Position numbers and translations under genes: made by a program. The notes under the pieces are model-generated. The model made no database searches. It was not told the DNA's origin and saw only the letters and a program-made list of their open reading frames with translations. DNA of 33,822 bases from Amphimedon queenslandica (taxonomy: Eukaryota > Porifera > Demospongiae > Haplosclerida > Niphatidae): assembly GCF_000090795.2 (NCBI RefSeq), contig NW_003546251.1, forward strand, positions 402,800 to 436,621, written 5' to 3'. Shown in pieces: positions 9,883 through 24,296 of the stretch (positions within the stretch are counted from its first letter, which is position 1; each line of letters starts with the position of its first letter).

Positions 9883-11165
9883 ATGCCACTCAAACTATCA
9901 GCCAACTTGGGCTTCCTTTTTCAGGACAAGCCACTTTTGGAAAGATTTGAAGCAGCAGCAAAATGTGGTGAGAGTCCATAACTCCTAGAGTTTGTATGCT
10001 AAACAAGCTGCCCTGTGTGTGTTTGCAAGGTTTCAAAGCAGTTGAATGCACTAATGACATATACGAGGTAGATAAAGATGTACTGGTACAAGCAAAAGAG
10101 AAAGCAAACGTCAAAGTGATCCTCATAAACATGCCAAAAAGTAAATACATATATCCATACATAGCATGAGGTATAAAAAATAACAGGAAATAACATTGCT
10201 GAAATTGTGGGTGGAGCATACTGTGCATGGCAATCCATTGGGAATTTTAAAAACTTTTTAATGTTCTTTAGAAGTGACAGCTCTACCCGGTAAGGAAAGT
10301 GAATTTAAAGAGTCGCTCGATTTGGCTATTGACTATGCTACAGCACTGGACTGTCCAAGGTGTTTATATCATGAATTGCATTGACAAAGTTTCTCTATTG
10401 TATAACGTTAGGATTCATCTTAGCCCTGGCTCTCTCTCTACTCCTATGGATTGGTCTAATCCAGAATGGCAAGCAGCTCGATCTACATACCTTTCAAACG
10501 TGTCATATGCTGCAGATCTTTGCTCTCCTGTAAGTAGCATATGAGCTAACTTGCCTTATGCTAGTTCCAATTATTTATTTATAGAAAGGTATCATTCTGA
10601 CACTTGAACCTCTCAGTACAATACCTAATGTCTTCTTACAGTATCAGCAACAAGGTACTGTGTGTTAATAAATACCTCATTGATGATGTGTTCTATCAAT
10701 AGCTGCAGATTACATCAGAGAATTAAAGAAAGACAATGTCAAGTTACAATTTGTAAGAGTTCCTTTAAAAAGTATCAGGACGGCCTTTTGTCATAATAGG
10801 ATTTTTATCATGCTCAAAGGAATGGTGGAAATCTCTGCGAGTTTCTAGAAAAGAACATTGATATAGTAGGTAAGGATATCTTGAACTGACCTTCGCTGTG
10901 TTCAGTCTCTCACTTGATAAGGTCACGTTCAGATATCTCAAGTTCCTGGCAGACATGAGCCGGACTTGGAGGGTGAGATAAACTGTCCATTTGTATTCAA
11001 AACTCTGGAAAGACTCAGATTCGATGGCTGGATGGGAGCCGAATACACGCCCAGAAGTATTTTAAGAGAAACATTATGAAACATTTGTATCATTCTTGCT
11101 TTATCATGTAAGGCACCATTGAAGAAGGATTAGATTGGGCTAAAGAATACATCAATAACAGCTAA
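9883..11165 (+). CDS. HYI: Hydroxypyruvate isomerase, multi-exon
   Basis: HYI is a TIM-barrel sugar-isomerase-type enzyme that interconverts 3-hydroxypyruvate and 2-hydroxy-3-oxopropanoate (tartronate semialdehyde), probably in the cytosol. The start is MPLKLSANLGFLFQDKPLLE at 9883. Later exons give GFKAVECTNDIYEVDKDV, VILINMPK, ALPGKESEFKESLDLAIDYA, CPRIHLSPGSLSTPMDWS, GIILTLEPLSTIPNVFLQYQ, AADYIRELKKDNVKLQF, DFYHAQRNGGNLCEF, HVQISQVPGRHEPDLEGEIN and GWMGAEYTPR, ending AKEYINNS. The expected metal ligands (Glu in LEPLST, Asp in DFYHAQ, Gln in HVQISQ, Glu in GAEYTP) are all present. Introns are mostly 40 to 60 bases. It is convergent with the V-ATPase gene. Confidence 0.93.
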
Positions 11166-11414
11166 GAAATGACTGGTTCTGCATTAAGCTGCTCCTGAGA
11201 CTAATATCTAGTTTTAATTATAACAAAAATCTACAAAACACACACAATAGCACACAAAAGTGCTATTATAACAACAATAATAATAATAAATTAATAATAA
11301 TAATATCAGTTGGTATGATGTTTCCTATGACAGCAAAACAACAACAACAACAATTTAATAATCTACACAAAAAATCCAGCAAGTCGGTAAATCAAAAAAG
11401 TCATTTTGCTAATC
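11166..11414. other. Convergent intergenic gap, HYI to V-ATPase B
   Basis: This AT-rich gap contains AAT-type simple sequence (about 11270-11300, including AATAAA at 11285-11290 usable by HYI) and an ACA run (11337-11352). ATTAAA on the minus strand near 11353-11358 could serve the V-ATPase gene. No gene is visible. Confidence 0.5.
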
Positions 11415-15068
<3,654 letters not shown>

Positions 15069-15391
15069 GCTTTCTTCAAGGCTGAATACTCCTTCCTTTC
15101 CTCTGTCCTCAAGCACGGGATTAGTTTACAAAGACCGTAAATTAATTGGATACTGGATGGAGTCTGTAACTCTACTTCGTACATCTCCGTTTTATAAGCA
15201 CGCCCACGCATACTTATAGGCTCAAATTTTGGGGGCACTTTTACTTTAACAAATTATTAGCTCTTTAATGACAACTGAGTAAAAATCTTTCCATAAATGA
15301 ATGTCAACATAAATAAATGTTAAGTGAATGACAAACGGTTCTTTGAACACAAAGGAAAGCAAAATCAACACTGCACTGAGTCCAGTCATAA
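15069..15391 (-). promoter_or_regulatory. Gap between CRAMP1 and V-ATPase B, with the V-ATPase promoter
   Basis: The 323 bases hold no convincing gene. A CACGCCCACGC element lies at 15199-15209, about 130 bases upstream of the V-ATPase ATG. The left half is the 3' flank of CRAMP1. Confidence 0.4.
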
Positions 15392-18300
15392 TCAAGATGA
15401 TGATGATGAAGCTGATGAAGAAGAGGTTGCATGATTGAAATCAGGTTGAGAGGCAGTTTGACTCATAGCCGATGCCATCTCTCTAAACTTATTTATATAA
15501 TCAACACTGGTGTCTTCAAGCAATGTCCTGACTGCTGTAGACTATGATGATAATAAAAAAGCCAAAAAATATAAGCATTTATAGTATCAAACAAACCATA
15601 CCTCATTGTGTGATCTTATTTTAAAAGGTGAATTGAAAATGTCTACAAAACAATACGGGTTTTATTTATTGACATAAGTTTACTTATTCATAATTTTTTT
15701 ACCTGATACTTCTCTATGAGGTGCTTCTGCATTCTCTAACTGTGACTGAGATACCACTGGTGGTGGTGGTAGCATTGAAGAAGGACTTGTCCTATTGCTT
15801 TCTTCTCTGCTGTTTAAACTAGCCGATCCACTCGATCTCTTGTCAGGAGTCTTTAGTATATCACGCAGCTGAGAAAACATGTCAGTAAAATCAGCATTCT
15901 CCATTATATGCTTCAAACTTGAATCACTGAAAGTATTGTTGACCAGTTCCTCGTCATTAATTAACTGCATCAAACTATTATCATTGGAAATATGCCCTTC
16001 ATCACTTAACAGTGGAGGCTGCTTTGAAGACAAGAGGAACTCTTCATTTTGTGCGGGTCCAGTCTGTTCCACTGTGCTAGCAGTCACTGGTGCAGTGCTA
16101 CTGGTTGGTGGAGCAGATGAAGACATTTGCATCATGGCCCTGGCAAATGTTGGCAGTACATCAACAGTTTCTTCAGAGAGTCTCTTTAGTGACTGCTGCT
16201 CTTGTTGATCACTGGAAGTTAAGCCTCGTAATAGCTCATTGACTGTATCTGAAGTCTGAACACTGTCCATACTAATTTGGGGCAACACTGATGATGATGG
16301 AATCTCCTCCAGTACTGATGGAATATCTGAATTGACAGCACTAGGTAATGTCACCACTGGAGGATTCTTTATCCCTTTAGCAGGTACTGTTGTAACTTGA
16401 CTGGTACTGGTACTAAAACTACCAGTAGTGCTGCTAGCATTAGGAATACTCACTGAAGGAGTCAGTGAGTTGAGTACAGCCTGAACTTGCTGCTGTTGCT
16501 GCAGAGGGAGTCTCATTTGCTGCTGCTGAGACATGAGCATGTTAAGCAAGAGGCTGGTCAATTGCTCCTGCAATGCCTGATGATTGAGGGACTGTGGAGG
16601 GACTCCTGTTGAAACTGATGCAGTTGATGAGGGGCTCTCAGCTTTTTGAAGAGAAGAAAGAAAAGATGAAGGAGGGAGAGATGGAGGCGGAAGAGAAGAC
16701 CTAGGAGGAGGAGGTAAAATTGAATTCAAGAGAGCAGAAGCTGAAGTACTAAGTGTTTCATTAGTTATTGATCCAGGATTAGGAGCAACTGAATGTCGAG
16801 GAGTCAAGTATTTATTAGCAGTGGCTAAGGAGCTTGAGGGAGAAGTCAATGATGCACCATATTGCTGCTGTGTTAGTGAAGTTGAAGTGTTACTGCTTGT
16901 AGGAGAACTCATCAGAAGAGACATTGGAGTCAATCCTCCAATTGAAGGAGTTGCTACATTGTTTGGTGGAGATGACATTAAACTCACCATCTCTGGGTTT
17001 GAAAAATATTGCAAAGGTTTGGGAATAACTGGTCTCTATGATGCAAGGAAAATACAAGTATAATTGCTTATGTCAACTTTTTTCTTACCTGAGAGTGTTT
17101 TGATGAAGGATTTAATATTGCTCTTCGTCTTGTTAATTTCCTGTCAAGGTAAGTTGTTAGGAGAGAGTTCCTGGTGGTCATTGGTGCACTGGCTGTCACA
17201 ACTGTTGTTGAGGATGACAATGGAGTCACACAGCTATTTGAAAAAAAATTAATATTACAAGTGTTTCTTTTTTTTCAAACTTTTGAAAATTTGTAAAAAA
17301 ATCTAATTTTGATCAGAATCGGTTCAAACTTTCTACACAACATATAAACATGTATATGCATCAGAATAGATTATAAAAAGGGAGAATTCTCTCCTTTTTA
17401 ATTTTGGCAAAATGTGGCCAAAATCCCTGTACTATAGTACAGGAACTTTGGCCTGATTTTTGAGCAACTTTAAAAATTCGTTAAAAAAACCTACTCTTAT
17501 CAAACTTGCTATACAACTTTAAAACATGTATATGCATCAAGGAAATGAGTTCTCTCTTAGCAATTTTGACAAAATACCACACACAAAGGTCAGTTACATA
17601 TATCTTACACATTGGTACTTGGTGGCTTGGACTGCTGTGATGAAGCAACCTGAGATGCATAAAGTTGCAATGGAGACGGATCTACAACAGAAGACTGAGG
17701 TTGAGGGGGACATACTAAAGTCTGTGCTTTTGTCACTGCAGCTGGAGCATGTTCTTTGGATGTCTTTGTTGTTGCCATTATTGCATCTTTGAGTTCACTG
17801 GGTGATGCTATATCCTGTAGTACAACTGAAGTGACTGCTTTTGTTACAGGAGTTTTCGCAATAGCATTAACCCCACTGCTAGCTGTAGGAGTAGGCAATG
17901 AGCTGGTAACTGGTTGAATCAGTTTTGGATTTGACTCAGAGTCTTTTAGATTCTCCTGCACCGACTGGAGGAGATTTGAGAGTCTCACAGTCGAAAAAGA
18001 ACCAGTAGAGAAAGTCGCTTTTGGCACAGTCACTAGATGATGAAGCTTTTCTGGTTTCTGGGCATTTGACTGCTTTGCTTTCTCATTGTTTAGCCTCACC
18101 AATGAGAAACCTTTCTCTTGCTGCTTCCTGCAAAAAGTTAGGTCATAGACAACAGGGGCTATTCTTGACTGGTGGTGCTTTTGTTTGGTTGTTGAAGGAA
18201 GCTTTTGCAAACCTAAAGAAGAAGTGACAGTTGATTGCTTTGGCTGTATTGAGGATTGGCTCCTGGTCACAGCACTTGATGAGGAAGGTGGTGTACTAGC

Positions 18301-20615
18301 AGTGGCACTCGATGTTGAAATATCAGAAAAATCAAGACGCGTCCTCTTGACAGGCTTCCTGATTTGATGGTGAGAGTTCCTCGAGTTAGGGCTAGTAAGA
18401 CAAGTCCTACTAAGCCTCTTATATTTCTGTAGCGGAGACTTCAATACAGAGCGAAGGGGGCTTTTCTTTGAAATGGACTCCCAATACTGACGCACAGTTG
18501 GACTAAATACAAGAGTAGAACAGCTACGAGAAGGAGTAGCTTTCTTTGGATTAGGAGGACTGCATGTAGTTACACCAAAAGGCACCACAGGAGGTGGAGT
18601 GGTAGCTGCATGTGTATTGACTGGAGCAGAACTACTAGGAATGATAGCATCAGTTGCTATCTGCTCTTTAGCAGGAGGAAGAGGAGGAGGGAGAGAAAGA
18701 GGAGGCACTGAAACAACTGGAGGAGGTAGAGGAGGAGGAGAAGGAGAGGGAGGAATAGAAATAGGAGCAGGAGGTGTTGCTGTGGTAGCTACTGATGTGA
18801 GGATAGAATGAGATGGAGATGAACAAGGAGTAGACTGAGAGAGATGGGGAGACTGATGAGGAACATTAGGGCTGGAGGGGACCGGACTGGCATTAGTGGA
18901 TTGAAAGAAATCCAACAAAGCCATTAGAAATGATGAACCAGAACGATTTGTCATTAGAGACTATATAAAATAAACACAAAATAATGAAGAGTAAACATTA
19001 TGACAGGTTACACATACATCTGAGTGATGGGAAAGATCATACTGCAATGAAATCTTATGTTTATGACTTTCGTCTGCTACCTGCATAATGAGAGATTGGT
19101 ACTAAAAGTTTATATTACACTACTGTACTCAGTACCATGTCTTTGAGCTGTCTAACAGTCATCTCTGCTGTCAGTGATAAAGGTGAATGCTCATCTGGCA
19201 TTGCAGGAAGCTCTGACGTTTTGTAGAGTCTAATTAACTGAAAAACACCTTTCAAAGGCTGTGGACATGTGGAGTTAAGGATTACAAAGGTGTCTAAACC
19301 AACTATAATAGTCTAGTACCCAGGCAAGCAAGACCACAGTTCAGATAATTAATGTTCTTATTATACAATTTTAATGTTGACATGCTGTTATCATTATAAT
19401 GGATACAAGATGCCACTTCTCTCCAACAAATTCAAGTAATTCACCAACTGTTCTTGTTAAAGGGATAGTCAAGCTATATGAGAGGAGTGGAGAAGAAATA
19501 GAGGACTATGTAATGTGACTAAATACCGTAGTCTTGGGTTTATAGAGAGGGACTGGACATATTCCCAAGTATTAGAATTGAGTGGCAAGAGCTGAATAGT
19601 AAGAGTTGAAGAGTCTGTTGATTCAGGACTATGAGAAAAGAATGGGAACTAACTACTAATGCCAATTACAATGGTATATCTACCCCAAACACAGCCTGAA
19701 CTTACAAGTCGTTCATTCTTGTATTCTCTATGGTATAACCATTACAATAATAATATATTATTAAATCTTTATGCACTAACTGACCTGATGGTTGGTTCTT
19801 GTTACAAGCAGGAGCTGCTGTGTTAGTCCTTAATGCTGGACAGTTTGGTATTTTGAGTCTATGGGGGGGGGGGGCAATAGCAGCTATCAAGAATAATGGA
19901 GTACTCACGTGTATTGTATCTTTCTCTTTCCTTTAATCTTAATTGTAGTATTCCTATTAATAAATAATACACATTATTATGATAAAAAATCTATGTACTA
20001 CCACAGTATAAACATAGCAATATTGGCATACAATATACTCAACCAGTCTTCACATTAAAGAGGAATTCCAAGATACAGTACTACATATGTACATATAATA
20101 ATCATAGCGACTAACCCTTGATAAACAAGCTCATGAAGCTTCTTGCCAAATGATGAGCGATCACCTATTATTATTAATAATGGACACATAACAATACCAG
20201 TAGCTGCTGCTAACCTTTGTATTTCTGTTTCAGTTTGCTATAGCAGAGCATAGCCACCAGGTCCAGTGAGTGCCACTCTCCGTTTGCCTTCACCATTGGG
20301 TAACTTGCTTCTTTCTTCTTGTCTGACTTGCTACTGACAGTCATAACCTTCTCTGTCTCAACAGTGACTTCATTCCCAAGAGGAGGTGGATGAGAATAAA
20401 GGATACAGTCATTTTGACTAATGCTGTCACTGGTAGTGCCTGCCATGCCGAGCCTTGCAGGGCCAGAAACAGAAGGAGTATCTTTATCACACTCTATATC
20501 GGCCTCTACAGAGCTGGGATTGTTGTAAGGAGAAGCAGTGTCTTGTAATAAAGACGAGGTCGTCTCCTCTTCTATTGTAGGTAGGAGGGGCTTATCTGCA
20601 AGCTCCTCCCCTTTG

Positions 20616-20664
<49 letters not shown>

Positions 20665-21639
20665 GTAATAGGTTTTGTTACCTTCATCAAGAGAGGTGTC
20701 AAAGGGAACATCTCCCTCTGTCATTTCTCCTTCGATTTCATCGTCAGAGTTCACTTTGACCTTCTTTGATTTTGCTAAAGAAGGAGCTTGAGCTATCCCA
20801 CCTTTGTCTATCGTAGAAATCAAATTAGTTATTGTCATTCAATTTCGTTGTCATAGCAACCATTACTTGGGCTTTGAAGTTCGAGTTCTTTCTGAGCTTT
20901 AATTAGAATCGTAGAGACTTTGTGCCAGGTTCTGTAGTAAAAGAATCGAACCTAGGGGATAGTTATAGGTCACATCTCATTTACTCTTTGTTACAATAAC
21001 ATTTTAATGATGATTGGGATATTGTGGGTTAATTAAGAGTACAAGTATATATATAATGAGTGCTCACTTGGTTTCTTCCTAGGTTACTTATCGAAGGATC
21101 AGTCTGTTTCTTATTTTGCTTCTTTTGCATGAAAGTCAAAATACGCTCAAATGCCTTTCCATGCTAAAGAGGGATATATTATTATATATTTTTATTATAA
21201 AGAATGTAAATTAGGTGTCATTTCTTTAATGCCCTTTCTCTTACTTCTGCTAGTCCTTCAAAGAAAGAGTTGATGGCAACCAAAGTCCATGCTTGTCTCT
21301 TTACGGGACGGTTTGATGAGGCTCTGTTATTAGTGTTGCTTGATTCTGGTACACTTTCAAGTTGATTGACACCTAATCAGAAAATGGAGTCAAATAAGGA
21401 CAAACCTGTCCTTTCTCATAGACACGGGACACATTACTTATTTTTTGAGGAAGAGAGGTGATTTCTGTTGTCTGGTTTGTCGAATCGGTGGTATTCTTTC
21501 TTCTCTTTGCTGCCCTTGGTAGTCTTTCACCTGCCGTACCTTTCTCTGACGAAACTACTTCTAGTGAAGTGGATTGTTTCTCTTTACCACAGTCATTAGA
21601 AGTCACCGTCCCTCTCTTTCTGTTGCTGAGAGACGCCAT
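15392..21639 (-). CDS. CRAMP1: Cramped-like chromatin regulator (CRAMP1), multi-exon
   Basis: Cramped proteins are nuclear, SANT/Myb-type chromatin factors; the human and fly members are linked to histone gene expression and Polycomb-type control. The start is MASLSNRKRGTVTSND at 21639. The SANT-like region reads PVKRQAWTLVAINSFFEGLA, HGKAFERILTFMQKKQNKKQ and VRFFYYRTWHKVSTIL, matching the conserved VRHFYYRTWHK of animals. Further conserved pieces are SLDLVAMLCYSKLKQKYKG, NTTIKIKGKRKIQYTLKIPN, WEYVQSLSINPRLRYLV (human: AWARVQSLAQNPRLRM) and GELLEFVGEKW. Two long Ser/Pro/Gln-rich exons follow (about 17609-18957 and 15700-17030), including FQSTNASP and a Gln-rich stretch, and the C-terminus DTSVDYINKFREMASAMS matches the human NSIDYISRFNDLAQELS. 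Other features are a U12-like intron (19259-19406), an acceptor with a 12-C tract and a 186-bp repeat intron. Confidence 0.9.
17268..17580. repeat. 186-bp hairpin repeat, about 1.5 units (array C, in CRAMP1)
   Basis: The repeat lies inside the 375-base intron at about 17234-17608. One palindrome variant starts at 17425 and is followed by a partial second unit. Confidence 0.87.
19259..19406 (-). other. CRAMP1 intron with U12-type-like splice signals
   Basis: The exon ends GEKWHL, and the intron then starts GTATCCATT on the minus strand, close to the U12 donor consensus RTATCCTTT. Near the 3' end lies ATCCTTAACT, close to the U12 branch consensus TTCCTTAACT. Its adenosines at 19275/19276 are 16 to 17 bases from a CACAG acceptor ending at 19259, and there is no polypyrimidine tract. 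Frame is kept in phase 0 into PLKGVFQLIRLYKTSELP. A conventional acceptor (TTTTTCAG, ending 19238) 21 bases downstream is also in frame, so the assignment is not settled. Confidence 0.55.
19863..19874 (-). repeat. 12-base homopolymer forming a polypyrimidine tract in CRAMP1
   Basis: Twelve G on the plus strand read as twelve C on the coding strand. They end four bases before the AG acceptor of a 50-base intron (19859-19908). Confidence 0.85.
20617..20662. repeat. (AAT)n microsatellite in a CRAMP1 intron
   Basis: About fifteen AAT repeats lie between coding exons. Confidence 0.95.
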
Positions 21640-21998
21640 AAGTTTAGATGGACCTTTATTCAGCAGCAGCTACCACGGTCCAGTTCAAATCTCGCCCTCC
21701 ATTTTAAAACAGCCAAAATCCTTCTTGATAGAAACGTAAATAAACCTGTTGAATTAAAACTGTAATTATGTAGATATCTAATGTTTGATGGTAAAGGATA
21801 GTAATTTAAAACATTCATGCAAACTAACATAGATATTAGAGTAAAGTGCAGCTAGAATACCTGAAGAGTGAAAGAATGGGGAAAGCAGAGAGCATAAGAT
21901 ACCAGGAAAAAGAAACGGCTCGCGCTTTTCTGCTGATGAGCCACACCTACCCATTATATAGCCGTGCTCAGCTCCACCTATAGCACAGATCTCATAAA
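21640..21998. promoter_or_regulatory. Bidirectional promoter, CRAMP1 and first kinase-macro gene
   Basis: These 359 bases separate divergent starts. On the kinase side, GAGCCACACC lies at 21938-21947 and a TATA-like TATATAG starts at 21955, about 44 bases before the ATG. This would give a very short leader. No other gene is seen. Confidence 0.55.
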
Positions 21999-24296
21999 AT
22001 GGCCTCCTTGTCGTCTTCTCCCGGTTCTTTACAAGGCAGTGACTCTTCACTGATTAGCATAGATAGGTACGGATTCAAAGACGTCGAGATATACAACGAA
22101 CAAAGACTGGGGAGTGGGGCCTTTGGTGCAGTCTGTAAAGCAAAGTGTGACCGTCTTCCATGTGCCGCCAAGTTCCTTCATCCCACATTTAGTCTACAAT
22201 CAGATAGCTGGGTTGCTGAAAAGTTTGTGCAGGAATGCTCCTTCCTCGCCTCTCTCCGTCATCCACACATAGTCCAGTTCTTGGGCCTCCATACGGATCC
22301 TAAAAGTGGGAGCATTGCCCTCCTACTGGAACTAATGGACGAGAACATGACTACCTTCCTTCAAAAAAGGGCTGATCAACTCTTACCCCTTCACCTTCTG
22401 CTGGATTTTGCACACGACATTACGCTAGCAATGCTCTACCTTCACAATAATGGGATCGTTCATCGTGACCTCTCCAGCAACAACGTTCTCTTGCTTGGTC
22501 AACGCCTAGCAAAGGTCGGGGATTTCGGAATGTCAAAGCTCCTTTTTGGCACGAAGTGTGACTCCTTTCTCCCTCGTAGTATTTCCCTCACTCAGGTACC
22601 CGGTTGTCCTGTGTACATGCCTCCTGAGGCGTGGCTCACGCCACCCGTGTATACTGAAAAGCTAGACATGTTTTCGATGGGCGTTCTCTTTCTTCAAATG
22701 GTGACTTGTCGGGAACCTAATCCAGGAGTACAGGAGTTACTTGTAGAGGATGACCGATCACCCACTGGCTTTATGAAACTACCAGTTTCTGAATATGACA
22801 GACGCAAAGACGACATTTCTTTCCTTCCTCTTAATCATCCTCTAAAAGAGACAATCCTACAGTGCCTAGAGGATAAGCAGAAGCTAAGGCCAAGCACAAC
22901 AGAACTCTGCCAGATATTGGAGGACTTGAAGACTTCTGATGCTTACAGAGAGAGTAAAGATAATAGCAGTAGTAATTTCCAAGAGAAGTTGATTGATCTA
23001 TCAAAGAAGAGACTAAAAGAGGAAGAGGAGGAGAGAGAATTGGAGTTTAGAATAACACGCGATAAAGTGGCTCATTTAGAAGAGCAACTGCATACAGTCC
23101 AGGAACAGCTGCTAGAGAAAGAAAAGGAGTGCAGTGAACTTTTGAAAGAAAAGGCAAAGTGGGAGTCCAAAAAAGAATCAGAGAATAAAACGACTCCAAT
23201 GACAATTGATTCACTCAGTCCTGAAGTGTTACAAGTTATATCATATGATAGGAAATCCCACGTATTTAACTTGGCCTACAAGCCGAAACAGGGCCAGGTA
23301 TTATTCTACACTACAGACACAGATGAAGGTGACAGACAGTCCATGCGGGTTTTTCTTCAAGTTTATCAACATTTTTTCAACTCTGGCGAACTGAGGGTCG
23401 ACTTTGTTCACATTCCAGCCTCATTCCCTGTCTCAAAGATCAACAAGCTCTTGTCAGTTTTTCACAAAAGACCGGAGCCCAGTTGCTATGAACACATGGA
23501 ACTCTCCGGTGTTATAAAAATCATTTCTAAAACACCATCTATTCACAGTTCAAACATGAAGCTTCTAAAAGAGGCGTTAAGTTTGATAAAAGACATGGGA
23601 GGCGGAAGGAAATTAACATTGAAAAAAGGCGACATTACAGTTGAAGATGTATCGATTATTGTTAGTGCTGCAAATTGCTCGTTGAAACACACCTGGGGCA
23701 TATCTGCAGCCATTAATGTAGCAAGTGGTTTTGAGGTTCAGAAACATTGTGACGAGTACATTTCAAAGTACGGAGCTATTGATCTTGGATCTGTAGCATG
23801 TACTAAGGCCGGAGGGTCTCTAAAGTGCAGCTGGATTTTACATGCAACCGGTCCTGCTGGTTTATTTATTGACAATGACGAGATGGATGCAGACACAGTG
23901 AAAGAAATGATGTCACTAACTCATAAAATATTAAAGAAGGCCGAAAAACTAGAAGTCAAATCCATAGCTATTCCTGCGATCAGTACAGGTAGTCTGATGC
24001 TTGATCCTTCTACTTGTGCTTCTGGTATATTTAGGGGTGTGACAAGCTTCAATTTCTCCTCCTCTTCCCTACTGACTGATATTAGAGTTATCGTTTTGAA
24101 GGAAAATATTTTTCTCAACTTTGTGGAATGTTTTTTAAATCTCTCATCTGTTGAACCATTTGCACTGTCTTCTAGAAAAAAATGTAAGAATTTAAGTCCA
24201 AAACCATTTAGATCTGGGAGCCAACCTGCTCCTGTTTTAGATTCCAATAATTCTTCAGATCACGGAGTAACAAGCGACTCGTGCAAACCAAGCTAG
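21999..24296 (+). CDS. Protein kinase-coiled coil-macro domain fusion, copy 1 (intronless)
   Basis: This 765-residue protein is read without interruption. The kinase domain spans about residues 26-310: glycine loop LGSGAFGAV (37-45), ATP-site Lys58 in CAAK, helix-C Glu79, catalytic loop HRDLSSNNVLL (Asp157, Asn162), DFG at 175-177 and MPPEA at 207-211, so it looks active. The closest group appears to be tyrosine-kinase-like. A charged coiled coil follows (about 327-395). A conserved alpha/beta-looking region I cannot name spans 400-530 (VLFYTTDTDEGDRQ, VDFVHIPASFPVSKI). The macro domain spans about 536-715 (LTLKKGDIT, VSAANCSLKHTWGISAAINV, CSWILHATGP, IAIPAISTGS) and most resembles PARP9/14-type macro domains. 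Its usual glycine-rich HGGGL loop is HTWGI here. The C-terminal tail is basic and Ser-rich. Copy 2 follows in the same orientation after 207 bases. The function is not known; coupling of phosphorylation to ADP-ribose signals is inferred. Confidence 0.88.
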   Translation: MASLSSSPGSLQGSDSSLISIDRYGFKDVEIYNEQRLGSGAFGAVCKAKCDRLPCAAKFLHPTFSLQSDSWVAEKFVQECSFLASLRHPHIVQFLGLHTDPKSGSIALLLELMDENMTTFLQKRADQLLPLHLLLDFAHDITLAMLYLHNNGIVHRDLSSNNVLLLGQRLAKVGDFGMSKLLFGTKCDSFLPRSISLTQVPGCPVYMPPEAWLTPPVYTEKLDMFSMGVLFLQMVTCREPNPGVQELLVEDDRSPTGFMKLPVSEYDRRKDDISFLPLNHPLKETILQCLEDKQKLRPSTTELCQILEDLKTSDAYRESKDNSSSNFQEKLIDLSKKRLKEEEEERELEFRITRDKVAHLEEQLHTVQEQLLEKEKECSELLKEKAKWESKKESENKTTPMTIDSLSPEVLQVISYDRKSHVFNLAYKPKQGQVLFYTTDTDEGDRQSMRVFLQVYQHFFNSGELRVDFVHIPASFPVSKINKLLSVFHKRPEPSCYEHMELSGVIKIISKTPSIHSSNMKLLKEALSLIKDMGGGRKLTLKKGDITVEDVSIIVSAANCSLKHTWGISAAINVASGFEVQKHCDEYISKYGAIDLGSVACTKAGGSLKCSWILHATGPAGLFIDNDEMDADTVKEMMSLTHKILKKAEKLEVKSIAIPAISTGSLMLDPSTCASGIFRGVTSFNFSSSSLLTDIRVIVLKENIFLNFVECFLNLSSVEPFALSSRKKCKNLSPKPFRSGSQPAPVLDSNNSSDHGVTSDSCKPS

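Noticed and set aside
9890..10238. Long minus-strand open frames over the first HYI exons
   Set aside because: They are antisense shadows with Cys/Phe/Tyr-rich composition and no family features; the plus strand encodes HYI.
20398..20406. Perfect U12 donor-like GTATCCTTT on the minus strand in CRAMP1
   Set aside because: It lies inside a continuous coding exon (ISQNDCILYSHPPP) with no matching branch site or exon break, so it is a chance match.
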